Assembly: GCF_964656455.1 (NCBI RefSeq) | Contig: NC_135718.1 | Span: forward strand, 19,728,449 to 19,792,448 | Direction of reading: 5' to 3' | Source: Halichoerus grypus | Lineage: Eukaryota > Chordata > Mammalia > Carnivora > Phocidae | Length of the DNA: 64,000 nucleotides | Shown here: positions 48,201 to 61,160 of the stretch, piece by piece | Layout of the letters: the number at the start of each line of letters is the position of its first letter | How positions within the stretch are numbered: position 1 is the stretch's first letter | Notes under the pieces: generated by a model | What the model saw: the letters and a program-made list of their open reading frames with translations, nothing else | The model's database searches: none | Told to the model about the DNA's origin: nothing | Made by a program: the position numbers and the translations under genes

Positions 48201-48899
48201 GTATCTCTTTCTCACTCCTGGACAACCAACCACCCAGCCACCGGAGTTCCTGTGTATCCTTCTGGATATATTCTGTGCACACACAAGCGTATCTGTGAAT
48301 GCAGTCTGTGGCTTAAATTCAGCTCCTCACCATCTTCTTCCCTCCATGTAAGTTTGCAGGGGGCAAAGCTTTGAGGGAGAGAGAGAACTAAGTGCATGGG
48401 AGTGCTGGTCATCCCACAAGCAATAAGATCGGGTGGAAAGAATCATGGCTTTGGCACAAGGAGACGTGGATTGCAGGCCGGCCTCTAGGGCTGACTTCGT
48501 CGTTGCCTTCCAGACAGAGTGGGGGACAATGGGAGCGCCACACAGGACTGTTCTGCAGAAACTGTGAGGCAGTGTGGGGGGAAGCCAGCGACACGTGGTC
48601 AGGGCACCGTCAGTTGGAACAGGTGATGGGATGCTCTGCAAGCGGCTCTGAGTCCTGCCCTGGTGGGGAGGATGACAGCTTTTCCAGAAAGTAGGGCAGA
48701 AGTCTAAGTTCTACTTTGCTGAAACCAGATGCGACTTTAGAGCAATCGATTCTCAAACCATGATTTACTGCTATTAATCAATCAAGAATATTGTTGAGGA
48801 GTTACCAGGTGCTAGGCAGTGTGCTCAAGGCTTGAGATACAAAGAAGGAAAAGTTTAGGCGCCAGGATCCTCCATTCGATTAGGGGAGAAAGACACAGC

Positions 48900-49190
48900 C
48901 ATTCAACATATATTTATTGAGTGCCTACTCTAGGCATAAAGGATTCATCACTAAACCAAATGGACAAAAATGCATAGAATCTACCTCACGGGCTCAAATA
49001 AAGGGAGACAGATGCATAGCGGCTGGGACAGCTAGGTCAGCCCGAAACAGCTACACATCGAGATGACCCTTGAGATCAGTCTTGAAGGACCAGGAGGAGT
49101 TCACAGGCAGCCAAATGGGGAAGAGCATTTGAATCCGAGGGAACAGCCCTTGCAAAGGCACAGAGCTGTGAAAGAGAATAGTGTACTTGA
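48900..49190 (+). repeat. Ancient interspersed repeat, same type as 9175-9740
   Basis: TATTTATTGAGTGCCTACTC..GTCTTGAAGGACCAGGAGGAG..CCTTGCAAAGGCACAGAGC. Confidence 0.55.
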
Positions 49191-49301
49191 AGGAAGTCTG
49201 AGTGGCTGAGGGCTGAGAGGCTGATGGTGCAGGAAGGGCAGTCACCAGGAGAAGCAGTTAGCCAGGTAAATCAGGGGAAAATGATGAAAGGCCTTGTATC
49301 A

Positions 49302-49772
49302 GTTTCCTAGTGCAGTTGGAACAAATTACTTAGTGGCTTAAAACAACCCAAATTTATTATCTTCTAGATCTGGCGGTCAGAAATGATCTTACTAGGCTAA
49401 AATCAAGGTGCCCAGAGGACTGTGTTCTTTCTGGGGGCTTTAGGACAAGCTCCTTTCCCTTGCTTCTTCCAGCTTCCAGAGGCTGCCTGCATCTCTCAGT
49501 CTATCTGTAGCCCCTTTTCTCCATCTTCAAAGAGAGCAGAGTACTGTCTTCAAATCCACCTCTTTCTCTCTCTTTCTCTCTTGCCTCCCTTTTTCACTTA
49601 TAAGGACCCTTGAGGTTATATTGGGCCCACTTTGGATAACCCAGGTTAATCTCCCTATCTCAGGAACCTTAGCTTTATCACATCTGCAAAGTAGATGTAG
49701 AAGTAATTTATTCACAGGTCCCAGGGATTAGGGGGCAGGCATATTAGGATGTAGCCTTATTCTGCCTAAGGG
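49302..49772 (-). mobile_element. MaLR LTR (MLT1-type), antisense
   Basis: GTATCAGTTTCCTAGTGCAG..TGGCTTAAAACAACCCAAATTTATTATC..CTTATAAGGACCCTTGAGG..GATTAGGGGGCAGGC..ATTAGGATGTAG is a reverse solo MLT1-like LTR. No internal retroviral sequence is seen. Confidence 0.75.
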
Positions 49773-50449
49773 GAGCTCATTTTGTGAGCATCAGGGAGGA
49801 CAGGTCTGTGTCAGGAGAGCCTAAGGAGGCTGATACAGTGGTCCAGGACAGAGAAGAGGGCGTTCAAATGAAGCAGGTAGTTTTGCAGATGGAGCAGACA
49901 AGTGGACTTGAGAGATGTGGAGACCTAGAGAAAGACCTTTCTAGAAGTCTAGTGCAGAACAGAAAAGGAAGGTGGAGCTAAGGGAAGATGTTTCTTATTT
50001 GCTTATTGGTTGATTTTGTTTTACCTTTTATAATAAAACAAAGGGCTTCAGTGTGATTTTTGGCTGAGGGGATGAGACAATGGATGAAAATCAGGGAGAT
50101 CTTGGAGAATTAAAGATTGAACTAAGATTATGAAGTCTTTAACTTAAAAAACTTGTGTTTGAGGAGTCTCTCAGCTAGAGAACCTCCATTGTTTTCTTTC
50201 ATTCTGCCGAAACTTCTGGCTCTAAGATAACAAATTCAGTAGATGGTATTTCTAAAGAACTTTCTCCCAATGTCAGGTTCCAGAAAAGGCAAGTTCTTCC
50301 TGCATATATTATTTCAAATCTTTTTGTCTTGGTTTCTTCAAAAACATACGAGCTAAAGCTAACCGAAGGCCTATGGCTCCAGGCCATCAGAGCCTGAGGA
50401 CCAGGTTACTTTATGAAACCACCTCTGACACACTTCAGATTGGTGGGAA

Positions 50450-50705
50450 GAGCTCTGGAAGCGGAACTGAAGACCCGAGCTCAGGTCTCAGCTCCACACG
50501 CGCACACACACACGCACATACACACACACACATTTGTGACCTTGGATGGATCCCTTATTCTTGTAGTCTTGGCTTCCTCTCTGTGAAACAAGAATAATTA
50601 TAATACCTGCCTGCTTACTTCACAGTGTTGTTGTGAGAGAATCAGTTGCAAGTGTCCACAAAGAGCCCTATAATTGGGAAAGCACCATACAATTATGGGC
50701 ACTAT
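50450..50705 (+). repeat. MIR fragment with a (CACACA)n microsatellite
   Basis: GAAGACCCGAGCTCAGGTCTCAGC, a CACACA/CGCACA run (50497-50532), then TTGTGACCTTGGATGG..CTTGGCTTCCTCTCTGTG and GTTGTTGTGAGAGAATC. The run interrupts the MIR core. Confidence 0.7.
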
Positions 50706-52149
50706 TACTTTTTCATGCCCAGACACTTATTCTGTTCTTTTTCCTGAATATCACACTCTATTCCATCTATAAGTGGGGAAATGAGCTTTGGGCCAATGAG
50801 GTAAGTCTCACCTGGCCATTGGGGGAGGCGGAGAAGGTCGTGCCGCAGTCCCATGGGGCAGAGGCGAAGACCAGTGACAATTGCCATGTATTGCGGTAAG
50901 TGCTGCGATGTCATCCGAATCTGTAGAGAGCAGATCTCTCCAGAAGAGGAATCTGACGCTGAGGACCGGTGGCCGGTGGCCGGGGCTGGCTTTTTGGGGA
51001 GGCGACCACACGCTGAGTGTAAACAAGCACGTGGGCAAAGGGAACAGGGTGCTTCTAGTGGAAGAGACAGCATGTGCAACAACATAGGGTTTTCAGCAAC
51101 GGAACAGGTTGGGGAGCCTTGGACCTGACAGTCAGATTCACAAGGCTGGTGCAAGCTCATACTTTCAGCTTACGGGCTTTCCAAGGCCCAAAGCCCATCT
51201 CAGTGTGTTCTTATCTGGTCTGGGGGCCCTGCAGGCTGCCTCCCTTCCCTGGGATACAACTCTGGGGAGTTATGGAACTCTGGGAGCTCCCAACAGTTAG
51301 GCCAGTCGACCTTGACTCCTTTTCCAGAGAAGGCTTGGGCTGCAGCTTCATCTCCAGGAATACACCTACCTCAGAAACAGCCAGCCTGCCATGAAAGAGT
51401 CTCTCACTGAAGGCAATTTTGTTATTAGGGAAAAGAAAGCCCCTGTCCCCCCTTCCTCTGCCAGCTCCCTGACATGAGTCCGTGTCATTAGTTACTGCTT
51501 TGGCAGTTTTATTATGGAAATGACATATTGAAATACAAATTGGGATGTGTACAGTGTAATTACTAATACTGCATATTCATTTCCTCCCTTTGTTACTGCC
51601 GAGTCCCCATAAAGCCCCCTCGCAGCCAGTCCCAATCTTTGTGCAATTGCTTCTTGTCCCTTTTTTTTCTGAAGGCCAGGGGGGGTTTGGAGGGGGTGGG
51701 CGGGGAACACAGCCAGAGGAAGTACCTGCCTTCCCTGAGAAGGGCTATTTTTGTGACAATGCTGAGCTGACGTGTCAGGCTGGGTCTCAGAGGTCCAAGG
51801 GCTTCCCGGCTCTTCCCAGACAAACAGCTCACAGACTGAGCCAGACACGGGAAGTCCCAGCCAGGGGACCTTTCTAAAAAATTAAATGCAACAAAACAAG
51901 CCTTGTCAGTGATATGGGGATCGATGCTCCAGGCTGAACTGAGCCATCCTCCAGGACTGCTTACCTCTCTTCCCTCAGTACCTTCTCAGGAGAGGGTGCT
52001 CACCTAAGTCGGCCAACCTGACCACCTGCTGGAGCTGCACAATGAGGTATTCAGGGCTGTGTAATCTGTCCAGTCTCCCTTGATGGCCTTGGTTTCTGTC
52101 CCTCCCCAGGGGAGGACTGTGCTATAAACACACCTCACTATGAGGCATG

Positions 52150-52350
52150 GATGGCTAAGAGAGTGGGCTCCGGGTTCTAATCTTGCCTCTGCCACTTAGC
52201 CGTTGTACCATTTTGGGCAAATTTGCTTAATCCATTTGTACCTCGATGCCCCCATCTGTAAAGGAAGGCTACTAGAAGTTTCCATTTCCTAGAGGTGTTA
52301 TGAGGATTAGATACCTTAATGTAGATAAGATATGTAGGACAGAGCTATTG
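52150..52350 (+). repeat. MIR fragment
   Basis: GTGGGCTCCGGGTTCTAATCTTGCCTCTGCCACTTAGCCG..TTTTGGGCAAATTTGC. Confidence 0.85.
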
Positions 52351-52579
52351 GACTATAGGTTTTATTGCATGGATGGTCTCAATTAATGTCCTCTCTGCAT
52401 CTAGTCCTTTGCAATGTGGCTTTGTAGGAGTCCCCATCAGGAATAAGAGCCTATTCTTCCACTCCTTGAAAGAGAGCCAGTTTATTTCTTTCTTTGGCCA
52501 GCAGAAGTGACAGTGGGCCAGTTTTGAACCTATGCCCCAAGTAGTGTTACTTCTGTTGGAGCCCTGCCTCCATGCCTCC

Positions 52580-52868
52580 ATCATGAGAACAGGCCCAGGC
52601 TAGCCTCTTGAATAAGAGGCTAAATGAAGCAGAGCTGACTTAGCCCTATTGTCCCAGCTGAGGCCCTGGACATGTGAGAAAGCCCAGCCATGATCAATGA
52701 GTCAACCCCCAGGCAACCCACAACTAACCACAGGAGCATGAGTGAGGCCATTGTAGACCAGAAGAACCACTCAGCCAACCCACAGACTCAAGAGCTTAAT
52801 ACGTGCTTATTATTTTAAGCCACTAAATTTTGAGGTGGTTTGTTATACAGCAATAACTAGCCGATGCA
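52580..52868 (+). mobile_element. MaLR-type solo LTR fragment
   Basis: CCAGCCATGATCAATGAGTC..CAACCCACAGACTC..ATTATTTTAAGCCACTAAATTTTGAGG..TTATACAGCAATAACTAG matches the 3' part of MLT1-like LTRs. Confidence 0.65.
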
Positions 52869-53009
52869 CATGGCAAACTTTTACTGTACTTTCTCCTTCC
52901 TCTAGTACTCACTGTCTATATGCCTTGATCTATTACCTATCTACACTAAAGTAAGACTCTAGGGACAGGTGGAGAGCAAGGTATTAGGGCAAGAGGATAG
53001 GCCCTGGAG

Positions 53010-53160
53010 AGAGACGGACAAAGTTCAAATCTCAACCCTGGCCATGTACAGAGATAGGACCTGTTGCAAGTCATTTCTGTTCCAACATGGGAATAATACC
53101 TACTTCATACAAGGTTGTAGTATGGATTAAATAAAGCAATGGATGGGGAACAGTCTGGTA
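53010..53160 (+). repeat. MIR fragment
   Basis: CAAAGTTCAAATCTCAACCC..TTGCAAGTCATTTCTG..GTTGTAGTATGGATTAAATAAAG. Confidence 0.65.
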
Positions 53161-53399
53161 CCCAGACTCTCCCCTTTCCAGAGGAAGCTCGGGTGTCTTG
53201 CACATAAAGTAACATTCAATACATGATGATTGAAATCATACTTCTCTTGATTAGGTTGAGCTGTTAAGCTCAGTTACCTGATGCTCTAAAGCAAAGATAC
53301 AGGTCATAGCCCCATTCAAAAGTGCAAGGGAAATGTTCTCCAATTAGCCAATGATATGGTAATCCAAATACCAATAAACAGTAGAAATCCATGCCATTT

Positions 53400-53800
53400 G
53401 CTTAGTGTTTGCGAAGCACTTTCATGCATACATTGTTGACTCTCACAATGACTCTGTGGAACCCCTGAGGACCAGCATTGTTCCCATTGCACAGCTTCTT
53501 CTTCTTCTTTTTTTAAAGGTTTTATTTATTTATTTGACAGAGAGAGAGAGACAGCGAGAGAGGGAACACAAGCAGGGGGAGTGGGAGAGGGAGAAGCAGG
53601 CTTCCTGCCGAGCCGGGAGCCCGATGCAGGGGCTCGATCCCAGGACCCCAGGATCATGACCCGAGCCGAAGGCAGATGCTTAACGACTGAGCCACCCAGG
53701 TGCCCCTCATTGCACAGCTCCTAAGGAAATTGTTGAGGTCAGTGGTTTGCCCTTTGATACACAACTGGTGAGTGGTGGGGCTGGGACTCCAAGGGCTCAT
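53400..53800 (-). repeat. MIR, antisense, split by a Can-SINE
   Basis: GCGAAGCACTTTCATGCATAC..ATTGTTCCCATTGCACAG before, and CTCCTAAGGAAATTG..GAGTGGTGGGGCTGGGACTC after, the SINE at 53497-53706. Confidence 0.7.
53497..53706 (-). mobile_element. Can-SINE, antisense, nested in MIR
   Basis: Poly-T/CTT start to GAGCCACCCAGGTGCCCC. Flanked by CATTGCACAGCT on both sides. Confidence 0.95.
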
Positions 53801-54221
53801 GCGCACCCAATATATCAGTTGTTACATCACTGACCACCCATGTGGAGTCCCACTAATGGGAAATTAATCTCTGATCATCTGTTTATTGAATGCATATAGC
53901 TTAAAATGAAATACTCCTGATCTCCTGGAAATAACTCTGACCTCACCTTTGCTCAGCACAAAGATCTTGGGATCTTTCAGTCCAGGAGTCTTTTTTCTGG
54001 GGTGAAGAATCTTTCCTTGTCCTCATCATTTACTGCTAGGAAAGAAAAGGACCAACTTAAACTCTGAGGCTGACATGTAGGCAGTCAGCCTAGTGCACTG
54101 AGGGTCCTTCCTTCTGCATTTGCTAGGAGGGCCCTCCCCAACCACCATTGGACAATGTGTCCCAGCAGTTGAGTCTTTCAAGGATTCATGTATTTCTTGA
54201 ATAAAGATCAACTCCTTTCTT

Positions 54222-54434
54222 GGGGTACCTGGGTGGCTCAGTCAATTAAGCATCTGGCTCTTGATTTCAGCTCAGGTCATGATCTCAGGGTCCTGGGATG
54301 GAGCCCAGTATTGGGCTCTGTGCTCAGCAGGCAGTCGGCCTCAGGATCTCTCTCCCTCTCCCTCTGCCCTTCCCTCCACTTGTGTGCGCACACTCTCTCT
54401 CTCTAAAATAAATAAATCTTAAAAAAAAAAAAAA
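54222..54434 (+). mobile_element. Can-SINE, older subtype
   Basis: GGGTACCTGGGTGGCTCAGTC head with the GGCTCTTGATTTCAGCTCAGG variant. Flanked by AAGATCAACTCCTTT / AAGATCGTCAACTCCTTT. Confidence 0.93.
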
Positions 54435-54689
54435 AGATCGTCAACTCCTTTTAGGAAGGACAATAGGAAAGACAGGGCTACTTCCTTCTTCCCTGCAAAG
54501 TCAGACAGCAAGCACATGACCTCCCAATGGACAAATTTCTGTGCGTGTGAGATCAGCGGTTGAGAGGTAGGCATAGGGGATACAAAATGTCAGTGAAATA
54601 GTAAATGCAGTTCTTGACTTCTAGGAGCTCAAAATCCAAATGGGTCCTGGGAAATGCCCTTCTGGGGAAGCCATCTCCAGGAAATTGGT

Positions 54690-55065
54690 CAAAAGTTAAA
54701 AAGCCATTTGTATAAAGATATTTATAACAGTGTGATTCAGAGTGATCAAAATCTGAAAATTGCCCAAATGCCCAACAAAGGAGGATTGGTTAAGCAAACT
54801 TTGCTTTATCAAATTGATGAGATATTACTTCACCATTAAGAGGGAAAATAGTGAAGTTTAAGCGGATCCATGAAGAAATGCATAGGAAATAATATCAGGT
54901 AAACAAAGAATGCAGAAAGAGCTTCCAAGCCTTGGTGACATCTGTATAAGGTCTTACGTGCACAGTGATGATGACTGTAGAGAAACATTACAGAATAAAA
55001 ATGGTTGTCTTAAGGTAAACGGGCATGATGGTAATTTTTGGGTCATGTTTGCTTAACATACAATG
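54690..55065 (+). mobile_element. Old L1 (L1M-type) 3' fragment
   Basis: AAATGCCCAACAAAGGAGGATTGG..GAGATATTACTTCACCATTA..GGTAAACAAAGAATGCAGAAAG. Decayed. Confidence 0.65.
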
Positions 55066-55671
55066 AAAAATCCAGAAAGTGGCATGAGAGAGCCACGTCA
55101 TCTGGGTTTCAGAACACTATGCAAAACACCAAGTGTAGATGAGAAGAAAACGAGCACCACGGGGGCGGGGGGATTAGGAAAAGTTGTGGACGTCATTATG
55201 AGTAGCCTAATGATGGGTCACTGCTGAGATGGCACTCCTATGGACATTTCTGGGGACCCCAAAACACAAAGCCATACTCAACACTAGCAGTCCTATGATG
55301 AGTTTCAGACACATGGCCAGCATGTTGGGGGAGAGTTTTGGAGCGCAGGGAGGTCTCCTTGGCGCCTTTCAAATCACATCAGTAACTTAGCTGCTCACTC
55401 ATCACGTGGAAGGCTAGTCCTCAATCTGCATTCAAGTTTTTGTTCTGTTTTGTTTTTAAATATAAACAGCAAACACGACATAATGATGAGGAAGAACAAA
55501 GATGACCTGGGCATCCCATTTGCTTCAAAGAAGCCAAGTTTTATTATCAGGATGTTCGGTGTAGGCTGTTTCTGGGGGCTAAAGGGAGGCCAATTCATCT
55601 ATCTCCTCTAAATTCTTTCTCTAGCCTGTGGTTAGTCCCCCAAAATGTGCAGCCTGAGAGTCAATCCATCT

Positions 55672-55836
55672 GTTCTCAAACTTCAGTCTGAGATGTACTT
55701 TGGATGCATAAATATACGGATTACAGGTCCCCACCACCTGATTCTGATTCAGACCACAAACTATTTGCCAGCAAGCCTGTCAGGTGATGCTAATGCATGT
55801 GGTCCTGGGACTATACTTCGAGAAGCACTCGGCTAA
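55672..55836 (+). mobile_element. MER5A-like hAT element
   Basis: TTCTCAAACTTCAGTC..GGATTACAGGTCCCCACC..CTGATTCTGATTCAGACC..GGTGATGCTAATGCATGTGG..CTTCGAGAAGCACT. Confidence 0.8.
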
Positions 55837-56399
55837 ACCATTTCAATTTGTTTAAAAGTTCAAATTCTAACCCAGCCCTTACCACCCTGTTTGCCTCCTT
55901 AAAGCTTTGTGGGTCATTTTCATATTTTAGTGGGGAAACAAAAGGGAGGAGGACGAATAGAAGAGCACAGGATACTGAGGAAGAGGGGGCAGGTCCCCTT
56001 CCCCCAGGGGAGAGGGCAAGACCAGAAAGCCAAGGATTTTGTACCCAACTTTACTGATGCCATCTCTGTCACCATTGGCCAATGATGTATGATATCTGCC
56101 ATCTTGTTAAGAATGGACTGGGGTTATGTGTACGTGGGCACTCATGTGTGTGAGTTTGGGGACTCAGGCTGGGAGGGGAGCAGAAATGGAATGGGGGTTT
56201 GATCCTCTCTGATCTAACTCTAAAGGTACTCACAGTTAGAGACGAAGAGACGGACTTAAATAAATTATTATAATGAAATAATGAAAACTGCCCCAAGAGG
56301 GAGAAACACAAGTATTGTGGGAACCAGGCAGAGAAGGGAATGACTAATAAGTCTGTGTGGGGCTATGGGGAGGGTGGGGCTCGCAGGATGATTAGTTGA

Positions 56400-56555
56400 T
56401 GACTTACCACAGACCAGCACGGTAAATAGTAATTTCATCCTCACAACAACCTTGCAAAAGGAGGTATTCTTTTATATGGATGACCGTGTATCTCAGAAAG
56501 ATGGGTCGTATATCCAGCATCATACAGTGTGATTTGGACGCAGCTCTGTCCAACT
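56400..56555 (-). repeat. MIR fragment, antisense
   Basis: TAGTAATTTCATCCTCACAACAACC..GTGATTTGGACGCAGCTC. Confidence 0.6.
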
Positions 56556-57809
56556 CTGAAATATGAGGTGTGATTGCCCCCTAGGATTCATTTGGCTGTA
56601 ATCTCGGTGAGTCATTTCCCCTCAGGTTCCCCATCTATGAAAGTAGGCCCGGGCCCTCTGTGTGATGCAGAGCTCCTCCCCAGCCCAGAGCCCAGAGGAG
56701 CCTACCAAGACCTCAAGTGTGGAATCCTGGGACCTGAACGAAAGGAAGATCCTGCTCTCCGAGAGGCACTGCTCCCTCCCCACCAGCAGCCATTATGAGA
56801 TAGGACATTCCTTACCCCCTGCCAGGCTTTCGCGCTCCCTCCCTCACACCTGCATAGGAGGGGAGCATGGGCATTCAGAAAGTTGGGAATACTTCAGCAA
56901 GTCCCAGCCAACCCACCAGGGAAGGAGGATGGGATTTCTTTTTCTGATTTCCTATTTTGACTCCTGATCTCCCATCTCAGTCAGAAAGTTTACTGAACCT
57001 CAGTGCAGTGTGGAATAGGGGAAGTCTTCTTTGTTAGCAGTTAAAAAAATTTTTTTTGGCCACTGGTGGCCCCAGCAGCCCACAGCGGCTACACATACAA
57101 TACATGGGCTGGGAGGAAGGCAGCGAGGCGGGGGTCCTCTCTGGGAAGCCCTGGGAGGACCACACAGCAGGCCTAACCTCCCATAGTGTGAGAGCAAACA
57201 CAAGGAAAATCAGCCCTGGGTGGTGTCAGATCCCTGGCTCCAGGCTGTTGCAGAGGGAGAAAAGATACCCCCTCACTTCCCTGGGAGCTAGCAGGTCGCC
57301 AGAAATCCTATTCTGCTGCAAAGCCATGCCCACTCCGGCCCCAGGAACAGGCCTGCACATGGGCCCCGAAAGCCTCCCACCGCAAGCGCAGAGCAAAGCA
57401 AAGGACACGGAGACCGATCACCCTCTGCCTGGACAGAGCCCAGGGTCACAAAGGGCTCTGGGGGGCGACTCCAGCAACAGCCCCAGGTGTCCCCGCTTCA
57501 GTGCCTCACAGGAGCTGCTGGTCGGGGTCAGGGGCCTTGCTGGCGGAACCCCAGCCTCTGGTCCAGAATTACTTTTCTCTGCGGACAAACATCCTCTCCA
57601 GTCTCCCCAGCCAGCCTGCTGTCTCTAGGGGACGCTGTGTGATGCTTTGACACCCAGAATGACCAAATACTCTAGACCAAATATTTCCCAAATGTGGAAA
57701 CAGGCAAAGCTGCTCTGGCTGGTCCCACCATGGGGAACAAAGCAAAAGACACCTCTCCTTTGTCCGATTCTCCCCATAGGTCAGGCTAGCTTTAGCTCCT
57801 ACTCGTAGG

Positions 57810-57995
57810 AACAGTAGCTAAGCCTTGCTAGATTCTCTTACGGGGGTTGTCTTATTTCTTCAAGTAACCAGGTGAGGGGGATACTTGTTATGATTCCCTT
57901 TTGCAGAGGAACAAACTGAGGCTTAGAGTGGAAAGTGGTGAAAGCACTGATGAGCACCCAGGCCATCTGGCTTCAGAGCCTCTCCACCACCACAC
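57810..57995 (-). repeat. MIR fragment, antisense
   Basis: CCTTTTGCAGAGGAACAAACTGAGGCTTAGAG..GAGCACCCAGGCCATCTGGC. Confidence 0.65.
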
Positions 57996-58173
57996 CGAGG
58001 GCGCAGATACTGGGGTCCTCTCAGGGTTGCGGAAAATCCACCCTGCCTTCCATCCGATGGTGATGACCAGCCAGTGAGAAGTTTTCAGGGACCCCCCTCC
58101 CTCTTGGGAAAAGAGGAAGCAGTCACTCCAGAGATCACGGGGCCCCTGTTAATGCCAGGCGGGGGAGTGGGTG

Positions 58174-58206
58174 TGGGCAGGGGAGGGAGGGGAGGGAGGG
58201 GAGGGC
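58174..58206 (+). other. (GGGGAGGGAG)n G-quadruplex candidate
   Basis: Six G-runs of three or four separated by A or CA in about 33 bp. Confidence 0.75.
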
Positions 58207-58454
58207 CCATGCTCAGCGCCAGGAGGCCACTCGGGATCCATCCACCTTGGCTTGGCAGCCTCTGTAGACCCCCTTGGATGCTGATCCCAGGCAGAGGGGC
58301 CTTCTAGAAGTAAAGATATGAAGTGTTGGGGATTTGTGGCACCACAGGAGGTCTGAGGGAAGATCTCCGATTGAACCCGGGAGGTTGCCACCCAGCCTTG
58401 AGGATCCTTATATTCAAGGGGCAGAAAAAACCCTGTGGAGGGGGAGGAAAGGAA

Positions 58455-59105
58455 GTGGGGTGTGGCCAAGATATGGAAACAACCTAAGTGTTGTAGACAA
58501 AGTAGATAAAGAAAATGTGTTGTATTTTGTGTGTGTGTGTATGTATAAAACATATATATGTAATTACTATATACATATTTGTATATATGCACACACATAC
58601 AGAATGGAATATCATTCAGCCTTCAAAAAGAAGGAAATCCTGCAGTTTGAGACAACGTGGATGAACCGGGGGGACATTACGCTAACCTGAAATAAGCCAA
58701 ACACAGAAAGACTCATGATCTCACTTACATGTGGAATCTTAAAAAAAAAAGTCAAGCGTAGAATGGTGGTTACCAGGGCTCGAGCGGGCACAGGAGGGGG
58801 TGGGGGGATGTTAGAAGGCACAAACTTTCAGCTATAAAATGAGTAAGTTCTCGAGACCTAATGTACAGCCTGGTGATTACAGTTGCCAATACCAAATTGT
58901 ACCCTTGAAATTTGCCAGGAGAGTAGATCTCAAGTGTTCTCATCACACTCGCACATCCCACCCAGGGATCACTCTGTGAGGTGATGGATATGTTAGCTCG
59001 CTTGACCGTGGCAATCATTTCACAGTTTACGTGTGGATCAAAACATTGAGTTGTGCACCCAAAATACATACAACTTACACGTGTCCATCATATCTCAATA
59101 AAGCT
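58455..59105 (+). mobile_element. L1M-type 3' end, decayed, with internal (TG)n/(TA)n
   Basis: ATATGGAAACAACCTAAGTG..GAATGGAATATCATTCAGCC..GAAGGAAATCCTGC..CTCACTTACATGTGG..CATATCTCAATAAAGCTGG. The same part of L1 as 42850-44062. Confidence 0.88.
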
Positions 59106-59309
59106 GGAAAGAAAAAAGGTAGCATCTGCCTGAAGAGCGATCCCGAAGAAGAGAGCAGGAAGTGGGACTTCGGAGCGCGGAGAGGGGGCCTGGGTCCACG
59201 ACCCGGGGGGGCAGATGTCAGCCCAACCTAGGACAGCACGGAAGACTACTTTCCTGTTGCTGACGTTGCTAATATTCTCACAGCGGCCACGTGCGGAGGC
59301 CCGTGCCAA

Positions 59310-59480
59310 CCAAGCCTTAGGCTAAGCGCTTCCATCCACACGGGCTAACGCACCCCTCCTGACCACCTGGGAGGAGATGCCTGCAGTTCATTAGTGTCCC
59401 GACACCACACATGAGAAATTAAGCTCAGTCAAGTTAAGTAACTGGTTGAATGTGGCTGAGCCTGCATGTGGGAAAGCTGA
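59310..59480 (-). repeat. MIR fragment, antisense
   Basis: CCTTAGGCTAAGCGCTTCCA..AAGTTAAGTAACTGGTTG. Confidence 0.55.
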
Positions 59481-60309
59481 GGTTCCTACGCACGTCTGGC
59501 CGAGACGTCCACACACTTTAATCATTAGGTCTGTCTGCTCCCCCATCTTTGAGAGGGGTGGGTGAGTTCCCCATTCCCAGAGGTATTCAAGGGATGCTGT
59601 AACATGCCTGATCATAGGAATCCCCCGAGAGGCTCCTCGACATCCAGCTGCCCAGGCCTCACCCCAGAACCAGAGCTGAATCTCTGGGGAGGGCCCCAGA
59701 GTCTGTTTTTTGAGAAGCACTAAGCAAGATGTGGAAGCCTGGCTTGAGAGAGTCCTGCACTAAAAGGAAGCGGGACCCAGATGCCCGCTTAGGGTTCCCA
59801 ACTTCTGTGTGGCCTGAGCGTATGTGATTCTATTTTTAGGCAGGTCCTTCCTGAATCAATGTGTCAGACTTTCTGGCACCTTCTGATGGCTCTGGGGCAC
59901 CTGAGCTGTCTTCAGAGCTGCCCTGATGCCCCAGAGATAGGTGGAGCAGGGCTGGGAAGAGCCCTGGGAGCCAGAAGAAAGTGGAGGGAAGCCACATTCC
60001 CTGACTGGGGTGGGGGGGGGGGCGCGGAGCGGGAAGAAGGACTCTGAGGGGCATTCTCTGATTCTCTGCACCCGGAGGCCAACAGCTGGGAGGCTGGTCC
60101 TTGCTGCCCCCCTCCCTTGCAGAAAAGTGATCCCTTCTCAGAGAGCATGGATGGACAGTAGGAGGTTTCCATGGGACATTTCCGCCACTGCTTTGGAGGG
60201 ATGGAAGGTGGCTTCCGGAGGACGAGCCGAGGAGATGCTGTAGAGAACCCCCAGGGTTCCAAAATGGGGCGCGTGGTTGTTGTGCCTCTGGGAGTGCTCA
60301 TTCTTCTCC

Positions 60310-60480
60310 TGTGTCAGGCCCTGCGCTGGGCACCCTGCACGCAGCCCCTCAGCTAATCCTCACAGGTTCTCACGGAATCCGTACCACAGCTGCTCCCATT
60401 TATACAGAGGCGTTAATATGCTGAGGGAGAGAGGTTATTCGTCTCCAGCCCCACAATGACCGGCAGAGCCTTCAGCTCTC
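60310..60480 (-). repeat. MIR fragment, antisense
   Basis: GTGTCAGGCCCTGCGCTGGGC..GCTAATCCTCACAGGTTCTC. Confidence 0.6.
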
Positions 60481-60609
60481 CGCCACGGTGAGGCCGCACT
60501 CCTAACCAGCCCCCAGAGGACTTCAGGGTTTCTGAACTTCATTTCAGATCATTGACTTTTGAAGATGTGCCCAAAGCTGTTATCTTGTCCTGACAGCTAA
60601 TGATCAGTG

Positions 60610-60840
60610 ACATTCACCATTTAGCCAGTCCTGCTCTCGGGCCTTTTACCTGTACTGATTCGTTGAATCCGGGCAACCTCCCAGCAGAGTGTTATCGTTA
60701 TCCCCATTTAGCAGATGAGAAAACAGAGCCTTGAAAAGGTTGAGTAACTTGTGCCAAAGATTGTAAACTGGTATAACTAGGCTTCAAACTCAGTGAGTCT
60801 GACTCCAAAGTCTACACTATTAACAATTACTCTATCCTGC
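60610..60840 (-). repeat. MIR fragment, antisense
   Basis: GTTATCGTTATCCCCATTTAGCAGATGAGAAAACAGAGCC..CTGACTCCAAAGTCTACAC. Confidence 0.85.
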
Positions 60841-60919
60841 CTTATTCCAGGGAAGTACGTACTCTACACCCCCACACAACCATGTGCTCCATCAGGGGAT
60901 TTGGGGCTCTCTGAAATCT

Positions 60920-61098
60920 TTTTTTTTTTTTAAGATTTTATTTATTTATTTGAGAGAGAGAATGAGACAGAGCATGAGAGGGAGGAGGGTCAGAGGGAGA
61001 AGCAGACTCCCTGCTCAGCAGGACTCGATCCTGGGACTCCAGGATCATGATCTGAGCCTAAGGCAGTCGCTTAACCAACTGAGCCACCCAGGTGCCCC
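60920..61098 (-). mobile_element. Can-SINE, antisense
   Basis: Poly-T to GAGCCACCCAGGTGCCCC. Flanked by TCTGAAATC(T/C)T. Confidence 0.94.
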
Positions 61099-61160
61099 GT
61101 CTGAAATCCTCTTTTGGGGTCCAGCTGTAGGTTAACAATACCTAAGGATCAATTTTTTCT

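Noticed and set aside
57056..57628. 190-residue plus-strand open frame
   Set aside because: It starts at a non-ATG codon, has no recognised domain, and shows no splice or promoter context.
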